DNA of 20,448 nt from JAFDVN01 sp035758545 (GCA_035758545.1 DASTWQ010000086.1:1-20448), one strand, 5' to 3'. Positions 1 through 7,670 are shown, numbered from the stretch's first letter. Notes: generated from the letters alone by a model not told the origin. Program-made: numbers and translations.

Positions 1-739
1 GGGCCCCCTGCACGGCGGGGAGGAAGGCCGCGAGCCGCAGCAGGCGGTCCTCCGAGATGGCCAGGCGCGCGGCGGCGCGCGGCAGCGCGGGAGCGGGCGC
101 TGATGCCGTCGCGGCCTGCGCGGGAGGGAGCCATACCTTTCGGGGCCGGGGCGAGCTCAGGGCCACGGAGGCCACCCAGAGCAGGCCCAGCAGCACGAAC
201 ACCGCCGTCTTCAGATGACGCAGCAAGGCGGAGGCCAGGCCCCCGATCACCAGCTGGACCGCCAGCAGGGTCACCACGGCCTCCGCCACCAGCAGCAGCG
301 CGAAGGGCGACCGGGTGGGATGGGCGGCGGCGAGCCCCAGGCAGAAGGCCACCAGGCCGGCGGCAATCGTCCCCGTGAGGAGGTCCCCCAGGCCGGCCAC
401 GAGCTCCGCTCCGAAGACCTCGCTCCGCCGGAGCGGGAAGCCCCGGAGACACTCCCAGGCGAGGCTCTTGGAGCCGCCGAGGACGCCGCCCAGGACCCCG
501 CCGCCGAGGGCGAGGGCCGTGAGCAGCCCGCCGATGAAGACCGGTCCCCAGGGGTTGACGCTCCGCCCCAGCAGCCAGCCGGCGAAGGCCAGGCCGCCCA
601 CCATCGGCAGCAGGGCGAAGAAGGCCAGCGCCGCCGCGCCCACCGCCAGGGCCACCGCGCCGCCACGGCCCAGCTCCCGCCGGGCGCGGTTCCAGCCGGT
701 CTGGGCGTGGGCCGCGAGGAGGGCCCGGACGTGGGTCAC
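1..739 (-). CDS. ABC transporter membrane subunit, partial (3' end outside window)
   Basis: Reading leftwards from a GTG at 739-737, the frame stays open for 246 codons to the window edge, so only the C-terminal end is missing. The GTG overlaps the TGA of the ATPase gene upstream (GTGA), which implies translational coupling and fixes the start better than any ribosome site. The protein is strongly hydrophobic: likely membrane segments lie near residues 28-57, 66-89, 113-139, 146-172 and 177-195, followed by a Pro/Ala-rich stretch (about 196-222). This is the expected shape of an ABC-2-type permease encoded behind its ATPase, but I see no diagnostic permease motif, so the substrate and even import versus export are unknown. 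The pair probably forms one inner-membrane transporter. Confidence 0.72.
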   Translation of the reverse strand, partial: MTHVRALLAAHAQTGWNRARRELGRGGAVALAVGAAALAFFALLPMVGGLAFAGWLLGRSVNPWGPVFIGGLLTALALGGGVLGGVLGGSKSLAWECLRGFPLRRSEVFGAELVAGLGDLLTGTIAAGLVAFCLGLAAAHPTRSPFALLLVAEAVVTLLAVQLVIGGLASALLRHLKTAVFVLLGLLWVASVALSSPRPRKVWLPPAQAATASAPAPALPRAAARLAISEDRLLRLAAFLPAVQGA

Positions 740-1473
740 AGCCACGACAGCTCCCCGCCCTGGGTGCCGCCCACCAGCGACACGAAGAGCTGCTCCAGGC
801 TCTCACCGCCCTGGCGCAGCTCCGCCAGCGGCCCGAAGCCCTTGAGGCGGCCGTCGTCCAGGATGGCGATGAGGGGGCAGAGCTTCTCCACCACCTCGAG
901 GATGTGGCTCGTGAGCACGAGGGTCACGCCCCGGGTCTGCAGGCCCAGGAGGATGTCCTTGATGGTGCGGCTCGTGACCGGGTCGATGCCCTCGAAGGGC
1001 TCGTCCAGGAAGACGATGCGGGGGCCGTGCAGCAGGGCCGCGCTGAGGGCGATCTTCTTCTTCATGCCGAAGGAGTAGTCCGCGATGAGGGTGCGGGGCC
1101 CGGGCTTCAGGTCCAGCTTCTCGAAGAGCTCCGCCGCCCGGCGGTCGATCTCCGCGTCCTCCAGGCCGTGCATGCGGCCGGTGAAGCGCAGGTACTGGGG
1201 CCCGGTGAGCATGTCCAGGAGGGCCATGTCCTCGGGCATGGCCCCCACCTGGCGCTTGGCCTCCACGGTGTCGGGATCCAGGCCGAGCACCTGGATGCGG
1301 CCCGCCGAGGGTGGCACCAGGCCCGTGACCATCTTCAGGGTCGTGGACTTGCCCGCGCCGTTCCGGCCCAGCAGCCCCAGGAAGTCCCCCGGGGCGAGCC
1401 TGAGGCTGAGGTCCTTCACGGCGACCTTGTCGCCGTAGACCTTGGTGACGGACTGGAGCTCGAGCGCGGCCAT
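736..1473 (-). CDS. ABC transporter ATP-binding protein
   Basis: A 245-residue nucleotide-binding subunit that powers transport with the membrane protein encoded just downstream. Visible motifs: Walker A GRNGAGKST (residues 36-44), ABC signature in the variant form YSFGMKKK (133-140), Walker B IVFLDEP (153-159) and the H-loop TSH (188-190). The Q-loop region reads AMPED, without a clear Gln, as in several ABC-2 ATPases. Length and the signature SFGMKKK fit the CcmA/ABC-2 group that partners with hydrophobic permeases lacking a solute-binding protein; none is encoded here. The start ATG at 1473 has only a weak GAAG upstream. Its stop overlaps the GTG start of the permease. Substrate unknown. 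Confidence 0.93.
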   Translation of the reverse strand: MAALELQSVTKVYGDKVAVKDLSLRLAPGDFLGLLGRNGAGKSTTLKMVTGLVPPSAGRIQVLGLDPDTVEAKRQVGAMPEDMALLDMLTGPQYLRFTGRMHGLEDAEIDRRAAELFEKLDLKPGPRTLIADYSFGMKKKIALSAALLHGPRIVFLDEPFEGIDPVTSRTIKDILLGLQTRGVTLVLTSHILEVVEKLCPLIAILDDGRLKGFGPLAELRQGGESLEQLFVSLVGGTQGGELSWL

Positions 1474-1608
1474 GGCTTCGAGGCTACCCGAGGGGCGGCA
1501 TGGGCTTCAGAACCTCAGGCCTCAAGTCGAGGCAGCGGCCTGCCGTTACCCCAGGCAAGCCTCCCAGACCAGGACCCACGCCCTCCTGTCGCCTACCACA
1601 GACGTCTA

Positions 1609-1675
1609 GCTGATATATGTTAAGAGTTGTGAATTTTATCGAAAATTTATGTTTCAATCCTATATTGAATCGAAC
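1609..1675 (+). promoter_or_regulatory. AT-rich leader of the first outer-membrane protein gene
   Basis: This stretch is strikingly AT-rich in a GC-rich window and lies 60-125 bases upstream of the ATG at 1734. It contains a perfect small dyad AATTTT-ATCG-AAAATT (1633-1648) and two possible -10 boxes, TATATG (1614-1619) and TATATT (1662-1667). No convincing -35 partner can be assigned to either, so I call a promoter region rather than exact boxes. The rest of the 260-base gap from 1474 shows nothing I can name. Confidence 0.4.
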
Positions 1676-1733
1676 CCCTCTGCCCTCTCAACCTCCCCCG
1701 AGTTTTCGGGATTTCCTCTCAGGAGCCTCCTTC

Positions 1734-2684
1734 ATGAAGAAGCTCAGCCTTCTCGCCCTCGTCCTCAGCCTGCCGGCCCTGGCCCAGGCCCCCCAGTTCC
1801 ACGTGGCCCTCAGCGGCCAGTTCGGCGACTACACCGGCCCCAGCGAGCAGCTGGCCCTCCGCTCCTACAACAACAGCGGTCCCTCGGTCTACAACGGCGA
1901 GCCCGTCACCTACGACATGAAGTCGAAGACGCCCCTGCAGCTGGACCTCGGCATCCAGAACGGGGACGACGACTTCGTCCTCTCCTACTGGGCGGGCAAG
2001 GCCAAGGGCGACGGCACCTTCGTCGCCGACAACGCCTTCACCTACTACTCCCCCTACGCGGACTTCCTGAGCAACATCGGCATGTCCAAGGGCAACTCCG
2101 AGGTCAAGGCGCACACCCTCGACCTGACCTGGACCCGCACCTTCGTGAAGAACGAGAAGGGCAGCCTGGCCTTCTCGCTGGGCCTCCGGGAGTTCAAGAT
2201 CGAGCGCCACATGTTCCTGGACCAGTGGGACACCACGACCCCCACGATGCAGCACATGGGCTTCGACGCCATCGACGCCGAGAGCAAGGGCTTCGGCCTG
2301 AGCGCCGGCCTCCACGGCCGCTACACCTTCACCGACCGGGTCTGGCTGACCGGCGGCATGCAGGTGGCCATGACCAACGGCAAGAACGACTTCGAGTACC
2401 AGGAGAACTACGATCCCGCCTACTCCTCCGGCTACGGCAACCCCTACTACCAGGCGACCCTGAAGGGCCAGAAGACGACCTCCGTCCAGATCGACGCGGA
2501 CCTGAAGCTCAACTTCAACTTCGTCGCCGGCTTCGACGGCTTCGTCGGCTACCGCATGAAGTCCTTCCAGAACGTGCTGGGCAACGATTCCGGCACCGTC
2601 TACGGCTACGAGAACATCCCCCAGTTCGGCCCCGCGACCGTCGGTTTCAATGGCGCCATCGTCGGCGTGGCCTACCGGTTCTAG
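1734..2684 (+). CDS. outer-membrane beta-barrel protein, paralogue 1
   Basis: The start is chosen at 1734, not the in-frame ATG at 1617, because AGGAG (1721-1725) sits 8 bases before it and the protein then opens with a clean signal peptide (MKKLSLLALVLSLPALAQA, likely cut after residue 19). The mature protein (316 residues in all) is rich in Gly, Tyr, Phe, Asp and alternating hydrophobic strands and ends in AYRF: a terminal Phe is typical of proteins folded by the BAM machinery. It aligns along its whole length with the next gene: both carry GFGL-AGLHGR in the second half and an LDL strand near the start. Membership of an Lpg1974-like pore family is possible but unproven. Function beyond an outer-membrane barrel, perhaps a porin, is unknown. 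Confidence 0.85.
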   Translation: MKKLSLLALVLSLPALAQAPQFHVALSGQFGDYTGPSEQLALRSYNNSGPSVYNGEPVTYDMKSKTPLQLDLGIQNGDDDFVLSYWAGKAKGDGTFVADNAFTYYSPYADFLSNIGMSKGNSEVKAHTLDLTWTRTFVKNEKGSLAFSLGLREFKIERHMFLDQWDTTTPTMQHMGFDAIDAESKGFGLSAGLHGRYTFTDRVWLTGGMQVAMTNGKNDFEYQENYDPAYSSGYGNPYYQATLKGQKTTSVQIDADLKLNFNFVAGFDGFVGYRMKSFQNVLGNDSGTVYGYENIPQFGPATVGFNGAIVGVAYRF

Positions 2685-2702
2685 GATCCTGCAGTTGAGG
2701 AC

Positions 2703-2733
2703 AGCCCCCTCCAGCGCTGCGCGGGAGGGGGCT
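2703..2733 (+). terminator. hairpin terminator after outer-membrane paralogue 1
   Basis: A perfect 10-bp stem (AGCCCCCTCC at 2703-2712 pairing with GGAGGGGGCT at 2724-2733) with an 11-base loop starts 18 bases after the stop codon. It is followed by ACTATTTTATT, a short T-rich run, so it fits an intrinsic terminator on the plus strand. It would insulate the second paralogue, which then needs its own promoter. Confidence 0.75.
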
Positions 2734-2740
2734 ACTATTT

Positions 2741-2815
2741 TATTGGTGAAGTATATTGACGAAGTCGTAAATTTCTTGAAAAGAGCCAAGTTTTCTGCGA
2801 ACAATCAGATATCCC
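2741..2815 (+). promoter_or_regulatory. AT-rich leader of the second outer-membrane protein gene
   Basis: An AT-rich stretch between the terminator and the gene at 2851. TTGACG (2756-2761) and TTGAAA (2776-2781) are possible -35 boxes; neither has a good -10 at the usual spacing. The small dyad TTTC-TT-GAAA (2772-2781) resembles the AT-rich dyad upstream of the first paralogue. Because a terminator precedes it, a promoter is expected here, but its exact boxes are unsure. Confidence 0.38.
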
Positions 2816-2850
2816 TTTAGCCCCAGATGGGGCACCTTTCGGAGACTTGC

Positions 2851-3765
2851 ATGAAGCTGCAGACGACCCTCGTGGCCGCCCTTGTCCTGGGCCTGGCCGC
2901 GCCCGCCTTCGCCCAGGACGGATTCCGCGTCGGGATCCAGGCCGGGTCCATGAAGACCACCGGCGAGGCGGCCTCCTTCGCCTACACCCAGCAGACCTCG
3001 GGCCCCATCCAGTCCGTCAACGGCCACAACTTCGATCAGGCCACCCAGTCCCCCCTGAGCCTGGACCTCGCCTGGGTGAAGGGCGACGACGAGTGGAGCC
3101 TCACCTTCTTCACCACGAAGAAGAAGACCAGCCAGACCCTGATGGACCCTGCGAACGGCGTCTTCCTCGCGGTCTTCCCCTTCAGCCTTGCGGATGCCGG
3201 TCTGACCGGGTCCCGTGAGCTCAAGGCCACGATCATCGACCTCAACTGGAAGCACACCCTCATCAAGGGCGACACCGGTTCCTTCGCCTTCAGCGCGGGC
3301 CTGCGCTCCAGCCAGGTGAGCGACGAGCGGACCTACCAGCAGCTCGACGCGGGCGGCGCCCCGAACAACACCAACATCCACATGAAGGGCAAGGGCGCTG
3401 GTTTCGGCCTGACCGCCGGCCTCCACGGCCGCATGAACTTCAATGAGCGCTTCTGGATGACCACGGGCTTCACCGCCGCCATGCTCAACAACACCAACAA
3501 GACGGATGACTACACCCTCTCGGGTAGCGGTCCGTCTGCGACCTTCAGCAACGACGACGTCCACCAGTCCCTGCTCCAGACCGACGCCTACCTGCGCTTC
3601 AACATGAACTTCGTGAAGAGCTTCAACGGCTACCTGGGTTACGAGGTGCGGAACTTCGGCACCGACAACGGCAAGATCAAGAACGCCTACACCGATCTGG
3701 GTCTGCCGACCACCTCCGGCTTCGGCCTGGCCGGCTTCACCCTGGGTGTCAGCTACACCTTCTGA
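2851..3765 (+). CDS. outer-membrane beta-barrel protein, paralogue 2
   Basis: A 304-residue paralogue of the preceding gene. The ATG at 2851 is preferred over the in-frame ATG at 2827 because GGAG (2841-2844) lies 6 bases upstream and the product then begins with a standard signal peptide (MKLQTTLVAALVLGLAAPAFA, likely cut before Gln22). Blocks shared with paralogue 1 keep the same order: SPLSLDLAW, IIDLNWKHTL, GSFAFSAGLR, GFGLTAGLHGRMNF, then LGYEVRNF and a final GVSYTF. The C-terminal Phe and the strand-like alternation indicate an outer-membrane barrel of perhaps 12 strands. Sequence identity between the two looks moderate, so the duplication is old rather than recent. Substrate unknown. 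Confidence 0.86.
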   Translation: MKLQTTLVAALVLGLAAPAFAQDGFRVGIQAGSMKTTGEAASFAYTQQTSGPIQSVNGHNFDQATQSPLSLDLAWVKGDDEWSLTFFTTKKKTSQTLMDPANGVFLAVFPFSLADAGLTGSRELKATIIDLNWKHTLIKGDTGSFAFSAGLRSSQVSDERTYQQLDAGGAPNNTNIHMKGKGAGFGLTAGLHGRMNFNERFWMTTGFTAAMLNNTNKTDDYTLSGSGPSATFSNDDVHQSLLQTDAYLRFNMNFVKSFNGYLGYEVRNFGTDNGKIKNAYTDLGLPTTSGFGLAGFTLGVSYTF

Positions 3766-3774
3766 GGACCGGTC

Positions 3775-3820
3775 CGGACCAAGACGAAGGGGGCCTCGCG
3801 GCCCCCTTCGTCTTGGTCCG
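3775..3820. terminator. perfect 20-bp hairpin between convergent genes
   Basis: CGGACCAAGACGAAGGGGGC (3775-3794) pairs perfectly with 3801-3820 around the 6-base loop CTCGCG. It lies 9 bases after the stop of outer-membrane paralogue 2 and 12 bases before the end of the convergent M20 gene, so it can act as a bidirectional terminator. Neither side has a T-run, so it is not a textbook intrinsic terminator; it may stop transcription by stem strength or protect both mRNA 3' ends. Confidence 0.72.
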
Positions 3821-3832
3821 ATCGATGCCAGG

Positions 3833-5209
3833 TCAGCGCCTGAAGCCGCTGACAGTCTGGAAGTAGCGCGCGAAGGCGACCATGCCGCCGCTGGCCTGTT
3901 CCCAGTCGTAGTTCTCGTTGGGGGCGTGGTAGCCGTGCTCGGGGAGGCTGAGGCCGAGGAAGTAGACCTCGCAGCCCAGCACGTCCTCCATGGTCTTCAC
4001 GGCGCCGATGGAGCCGCCCTCCCGGGTGAAGGAGCAGGGGGCGCCGAAGGCGAACTGGTAGGCGTCCCGGATGGCCTCGGCGTAGGGCCCGGTGACGTGG
4101 CCCTTGAAGGGGGCGAGGCCGTGCTCCTCGTGGACCTCCACGTCGGGGTTGTGCTCGCGCACGAAGGCCCGGACCCGGGCCATGACCGTGGCCTCGTCCA
4201 TGTCCGGCACGAGGCGGCAGCTGATCTTCACCTCAGCTCTCGCGGGGACGGCGCTCTTGATGCCGGGGCCCTGGTAGCCGCCCACGACGCCATGGACCTC
4301 CATGGTGGGCTTGCCCCACACGCGGGTCAGCAGCTCCAGGGGATCCTCGGTGCGCAGGCCCTTGATCATGTGGTCCTGCTTGAACTGGGCCACGGTGAAG
4401 CCGCTGGCCTTCCAGCTCTCCAGCTCCTGGGCCGAAGGCGGCACGACCTCCTTGTAGAAGTCGGGGATCTTCACGTCGCCGGTGTCCCCGTCGAACATCC
4501 GCCCCACGAGGGTGATGAGCTCGGAGAGTGGGTTGCGCGCCGCGCCGCCCACGACGCCGCTGTGCAGGTCGTGGTCCGCGGTCTCCAGGGTGAGGCGGAA
4601 GCCCTTGAGGCCCCGCAGGCCCGCCGGGGTGCTGGGCTTGCCGCGGGTGATCCAGACGGTGTCGCTGACGACGATGGCGTCGGTCTTCAGGCGGTCCTTG
4701 TGCTTCTTGAGGCCGCCCTCGAAGTTGGGGGAGCCGATCTCCTCCTCCAGCTCCCAGAGGAAGTGGAGGTTGAGGGGCACGCCGGCTTCGCGCGCGGCGA
4801 GCGCGCCGAAGAAGGCCGTCACCGCCGGGCCCTTGTCGTCCGTGCTGCCGCGACCGCGGTAGACGCCGTCCTGATTGGTGAAGACGAAGGGCTCCGCCGT
4901 CCACTCCGGCTCGTTGGCGGGCTGCACGTCCATGTGGTTGTAGACCGTGATGCTGGGCAGGGCGGGATCCTCGCCGAACCAGCCGTGGATGAGCGGGTTG
5001 CCGTCGGTCTCGAGGATCTCCGCCTTGCCGCCGTGGCGTTCGAAGAGGGAGACCGCCGCCTCGGCGCAGCGCCGCACGTCGCCGGCCCGGGCGGGATCCG
5101 CGCTCACGCTGGGGATCTCCACCAGCGTCTTCAGCTCCGCCTCGAAGGCGGCGCGGTGCGCGGCCGCGAAGGCGGTGAGGGCGTCCTGGGTCAGCAGCTC
5201 GGGCTTCAT
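3833..5209 (-). CDS. M20-family metallo-dipeptidase
   Basis: A 458-residue zinc peptidase of the carnosinase-like branch of M20, expected to hydrolyse dipeptides or small peptides in the cytoplasm; there is no signal peptide. The metal and catalytic residues are all visible: His92 and Asp94 in NHMDVQP, bridging Asp124 in GRGSTDDKGP, catalytic Glu156 and ligand Glu157 in LEEEIGS, Asp183 in SDTVW, and His428 in GYHAPNEN. The lid/dimerisation domain is the usual insert near residues 195-320. GGAG lies 6 bases before the ATG at 5209. Length matches the family. It is a separate transcription unit, not part of the arg operon, and is a different M20 subfamily from the ArgE-like enzyme. Substrate cannot be named. 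Confidence 0.9.
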   Translation of the reverse strand: MKPELLTQDALTAFAAAHRAAFEAELKTLVEIPSVSADPARAGDVRRCAEAAVSLFERHGGKAEILETDGNPLIHGWFGEDPALPSITVYNHMDVQPANEPEWTAEPFVFTNQDGVYRGRGSTDDKGPAVTAFFGALAAREAGVPLNLHFLWELEEEIGSPNFEGGLKKHKDRLKTDAIVVSDTVWITRGKPSTPAGLRGLKGFRLTLETADHDLHSGVVGGAARNPLSELITLVGRMFDGDTGDVKIPDFYKEVVPPSAQELESWKASGFTVAQFKQDHMIKGLRTEDPLELLTRVWGKPTMEVHGVVGGYQGPGIKSAVPARAEVKISCRLVPDMDEATVMARVRAFVREHNPDVEVHEEHGLAPFKGHVTGPYAEAIRDAYQFAFGAPCSFTREGGSIGAVKTMEDVLGCEVYFLGLSLPEHGYHAPNENYDWEQASGGMVAFARYFQTVSGFRR

Positions 5210-5265
5210 GGGGGCTCCAGACGGAAGGGCCAGTTTATCGGAGAGCTGTTAAAGTTGCCCTTGCG

Positions 5266-5580
5266 ATGAAGAATCGTCTCGTCTACCTGACCTTAACGGG
5301 CGCACTCATCTACCTGCTCCTTTGGGGGATGACGCAACTGGTCGGGGCTCCAGCGATCCGACAGATAGTGGAGCGTGAACGTCTGCCTTGTCCCATCCTC
5401 TCTCCCGAGGGGAGGGCACTGGGAGAATCGTCAAGTGCAATTGCTGTCGCTCCGTTCGTAGTAGTCGCGCATTTCCGCTGGAGTGACACAGCCATGGCAG
5501 GAAGCGGTGGAAAGTTGGTCTATCTTTCGGTTGGAACCAAAGGTTGGCTCTTGTCCGATAAGGCCGTCTGGTGGAAGTGA
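5266..5580 (+). CDS. small membrane-anchored protein of unknown function
   Basis: A 104-residue frame that I do not recognise. Residues 5-25 form a clear hydrophobic segment behind a basic start (MKNR), so it is probably an N-terminal anchor or uncleaved signal; the remaining 75 residues include SEGR-like polar parts, VAPFVVVAHF and a C-terminal LVYLSVGTKGWLLSDKAVWWK, which reads like folded protein. There is no good ribosome site close to the ATG; GGAGAG at 5240-5245 is too far. Codons such as TTA, ATA, GTA, TCA and AAA occur here although they are almost absent from the neighbours, which suggests a transferred or weakly expressed gene. It is flanked by the M20 gene start (divergent) and the end of argC (convergent). 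Confidence 0.55.
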   Translation: MKNRLVYLTLTGALIYLLLWGMTQLVGAPAIRQIVERERLPCPILSPEGRALGESSSAIAVAPFVVVAHFRWSDTAMAGSGGKLVYLSVGTKGWLLSDKAVWWK

Positions 5581-5622
5581 TCCCCGCCTTTAGGGTTGCC
5601 GATTCGCCTCTTGAGTGAGATT

Positions 5623-6627
5623 TCACCCCGGATAGGGCCCCGCGGATCTCAGCCCGGCCATCGGGGCGAAGCCGAGCGCCAGGTTCAGGTTCTGGATCGC
5701 CTGGGTGGCCATGCCCTTGCCGAGGTTGTCCAGGGCCACCATCACGCTGAGGAGCGGGCCCTTTGCGGCGAGGCCCACATCCGCGAAGGCCGAGCCGGCG
5801 ACCGCCGCCACCCGGGGTGAGCCTTCCACGAGGCGCACGGCGCCACCCGGGAAGGCGCGGGCATAGCGGTCCCGCAGTTCGGCCTCCGGGAGCGCTTCCG
5901 GCAGCCGGAGCTGGGCGGTGGCGAAGATGCCCCGCACCAGCGGCGCGGACTGGGGCGTGAAGGCCAGCTCCGGGGCCCAGTCCTCGGCGGCGAGGGTGGC
6001 CAGCACCTCCGCCTCGTGCTGGTGGTCCAGGATCTTGTAGGCCCGAAGGTCGTGGGCCCGGGAGGGATGATGGGTGGTCTCGGACGCATGGGCGCCGCTG
6101 CCGCTGGAGCCTGTCAGCGCCGTGACGGCCACGAAGCTCGGCTTCAGGTCCCTCAGGGGCAGCAGGGCAAGCTGGATCGCCGTGGCGAAGCAGCCGGGGT
6201 TGGCGATGCGCCGCGCGCCCGCCAGTCGCTCCGGCCGCCATTCGCTGAGGCCGTAGGCCCAGCCGTCCGTCCACCGGAAGTCCGTGGACAGGTCGATGAC
6301 CGTGAGCCGGTCCGCGAGGCCGAGTCCGGCCCAGCGGACCTCGAAGTCCGCCAGCCGCGACCGCAGTTCGCCGTGGGGCAGGGCGCTGAAGAGCACGGGC
6401 CGGGCCGAGGCCGCGAGCCAGCCCCAGTCCGGCTCCGCATCGAAGGCGCCCTCCAGGAGGCCCCGCAGGTTCGGATGGACCGCGTGGAAGGGCTTGCCCG
6501 CGTGGGAGTGGGCCGTGCCCTTCAGGCCCCCCAGGTGGGGGTGCTGGATCAGCCAGCGCAGCAGTTCTCCGCCGCCATAGCCGGAGGCTCCGAGCACGAG
6601 CGCGTCGAAGGGAGCGGTGGCGTTCAT
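5623..6627 (-). CDS. argC: N-acyl-gamma-glutamyl-phosphate reductase
   Basis: ArgC makes N-acylglutamate semialdehyde from N-acylglutamyl phosphate with NADPH, the third step of arginine synthesis. The 334-residue product shows the nucleotide-binding GASGYGGGELLR (residues 13-24), the catalytic Cys146 in NPGCFATA, and the conserved TGSSGSGAH block (about 185) of the catalytic domain. The length is typical. Its ATG at 6627 overlaps the TGA of the P-loop gene (ATGA). It is the last gene of the eight-gene operon; no strong terminator is seen in the 42 bases beyond its stop. Whether the acyl group is acetyl or succinyl cannot be told from this protein; the operon context favours succinyl. LysY, the lysine-pathway relative, is less likely because argG and argH are in the same operon and no LysW carrier is present. 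Confidence 0.95.
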   Translation of the reverse strand: MNATAPFDALVLGASGYGGGELLRWLIQHPHLGGLKGTAHSHAGKPFHAVHPNLRGLLEGAFDAEPDWGWLAASARPVLFSALPHGELRSRLADFEVRWAGLGLADRLTVIDLSTDFRWTDGWAYGLSEWRPERLAGARRIANPGCFATAIQLALLPLRDLKPSFVAVTALTGSSGSGAHASETTHHPSRAHDLRAYKILDHQHEAEVLATLAAEDWAPELAFTPQSAPLVRGIFATAQLRLPEALPEAELRDRYARAFPGGAVRLVEGSPRVAAVAGSAFADVGLAAKGPLLSVMVALDNLGKGMATQAIQNLNLALGFAPMAGLRSAGPYPG

Positions 6628-7670
6628 GCCGTCACCCCGAGGCGGGCCTGGACCTTGGCGAGGATGGCCGCCCCCAGGGCGGCGGGGTCCCGCCGCGCGT
6701 TGGCCGCAGCGACGCCGAGGCCCTCCACGAAGCGCACGCCCACGCCGTTGTCTGTGGCCGGGCCCGCCACGAGATCGGTGGCGAGGCCGTAGTCCGCCTT
6801 CAGGTGCTCCAGGCCGCCGGCGACGCCGACGGGATCGTTGGCGCAGAGCACGAAGGCCGCCGAGGCCGCCATCAGCTCGCCGTCCGCGAGGATCTCCTGG
6901 ACGCCGTACTCACCGAGGATGCCGTCGCCGGTCTCCGCCACGACCACGTCCACGCCGCCCGCCCCCAGGGCCCGCAGGATCGTCCAGGCCGAGGCCAGGG
7001 CCGTCTCCGGTCCCGTGCTCGGCAGGCCCGCGTCGGTGAAGTCGAGACCCTGGACCGCGCCGTGGTCCTTCATGGCGAGCACGTCCCGCATGAGCGAGAC
7101 GCCGGTGAGCTTGCAGGCGCCGACCCTCAGGCCCGCCCGGGTGAGGGCCCGCACGATGACGCTGGCGGCGGCGGTCTTGCCGGCGTTCATGCAGGTGCCC
7201 GCCACGAAGACCGTGGGCGGCAGCGGCCTGCTGGCCGGGGGCACCGCGGCAGGCAGGAACGCGGGCCTGCCCTGCCGGCTTTGGAAGTCCGGGAAGCTGA
7301 GCACCTGGCCCAGGAGCTCCAGCTCGAAGGGCGGGCCCAGCTCCGGGTGGTGGGAGCTGCACCGGCCGATGACGCCGCCGAGGTTGAGAAGGTGCAGCGT
7401 GTCCCCCGCCTTCGCCGTCTCGGGCACCGCGCCCTCATAGCCCTGCAGGGCCCGCCGGTGGCCGAGGGCGCCGACGATGACGTCCCCGTCGTGCAGGGTG
7501 CTCATCCGCCCGTGGGGATCCTCAAGCTGGTTGTAGGTGCGCTTCTCGCCCTTCACCCGCGCCGCGACGACGGCGCCCTCCACGGCCTGGATCTCCGGCG
7601 CGAGGGTCAGCTTCGTGCCGAGCTTCAGGTTCCGGGTGACGGAGGCGATCTTGTCCACGGTGATCCTCAT
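6624..7670 (-). CDS. P-loop NTPase of unknown function inside the arginine operon
   Basis: A 348-residue protein that I cannot assign. Residues 1-150 form an uncharacterised N-terminal domain with few recognisable motifs (GDVIVGALGHRRALQGYEG, 62-80). From 152 on there is a P-loop domain: AGTCMNAGKT (157-166), a Lys in GACKLTG (184-190) and an acidic AETGDG (245-250). This order resembles dethiobiotin synthetase (BioD), MobB and DUF1611-type proteins. It is coupled by ATGA overlaps to argG upstream and argC downstream, so it must be made with the pathway enzymes. Possible roles are an ATP-dependent step on an acyl-amino acid, a missing glutamate acylation step, or a regulator; the sequence does not decide. 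One DUF1611 protein has been reported to N-acetylate D-glutamate (from memory), but membership here is unproven. Confidence 0.85.
   Translation of the reverse strand: MRITVDKIASVTRNLKLGTKLTLAPEIQAVEGAVVAARVKGEKRTYNQLEDPHGRMSTLHDGDVIVGALGHRRALQGYEGAVPETAKAGDTLHLLNLGGVIGRCSSHHPELGPPFELELLGQVLSFPDFQSRQGRPAFLPAAVPPASRPLPPTVFVAGTCMNAGKTAAASVIVRALTRAGLRVGACKLTGVSLMRDVLAMKDHGAVQGLDFTDAGLPSTGPETALASAWTILRALGAGGVDVVVAETGDGILGEYGVQEILADGELMAASAAFVLCANDPVGVAGGLEHLKADYGLATDLVAGPATDNGVGVRFVEGLGVAAANARRDPAALGAAILAKVQARLGVTA

Noticed and set aside
1617..1733. 39-residue N-terminal extension of outer-membrane paralogue 1
   Set aside because: The region is AT-rich promoter-like DNA, and the internal ATG at 1734 has a strong ribosome site and a signal peptide.
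3746..5269. Plus-strand open frame (507 codons) opposite the M20 dipeptidase
   Set aside because: It runs through the hairpin and is antisense to a gene with all metal ligands; Gly/Val/Leu/His-rich shadow.
5396..5416. CTCTCCCGAGGGGAGG palindrome as a REP-like repeat
   Set aside because: It occurs once in the window, inside a coding frame, and the stem is short.
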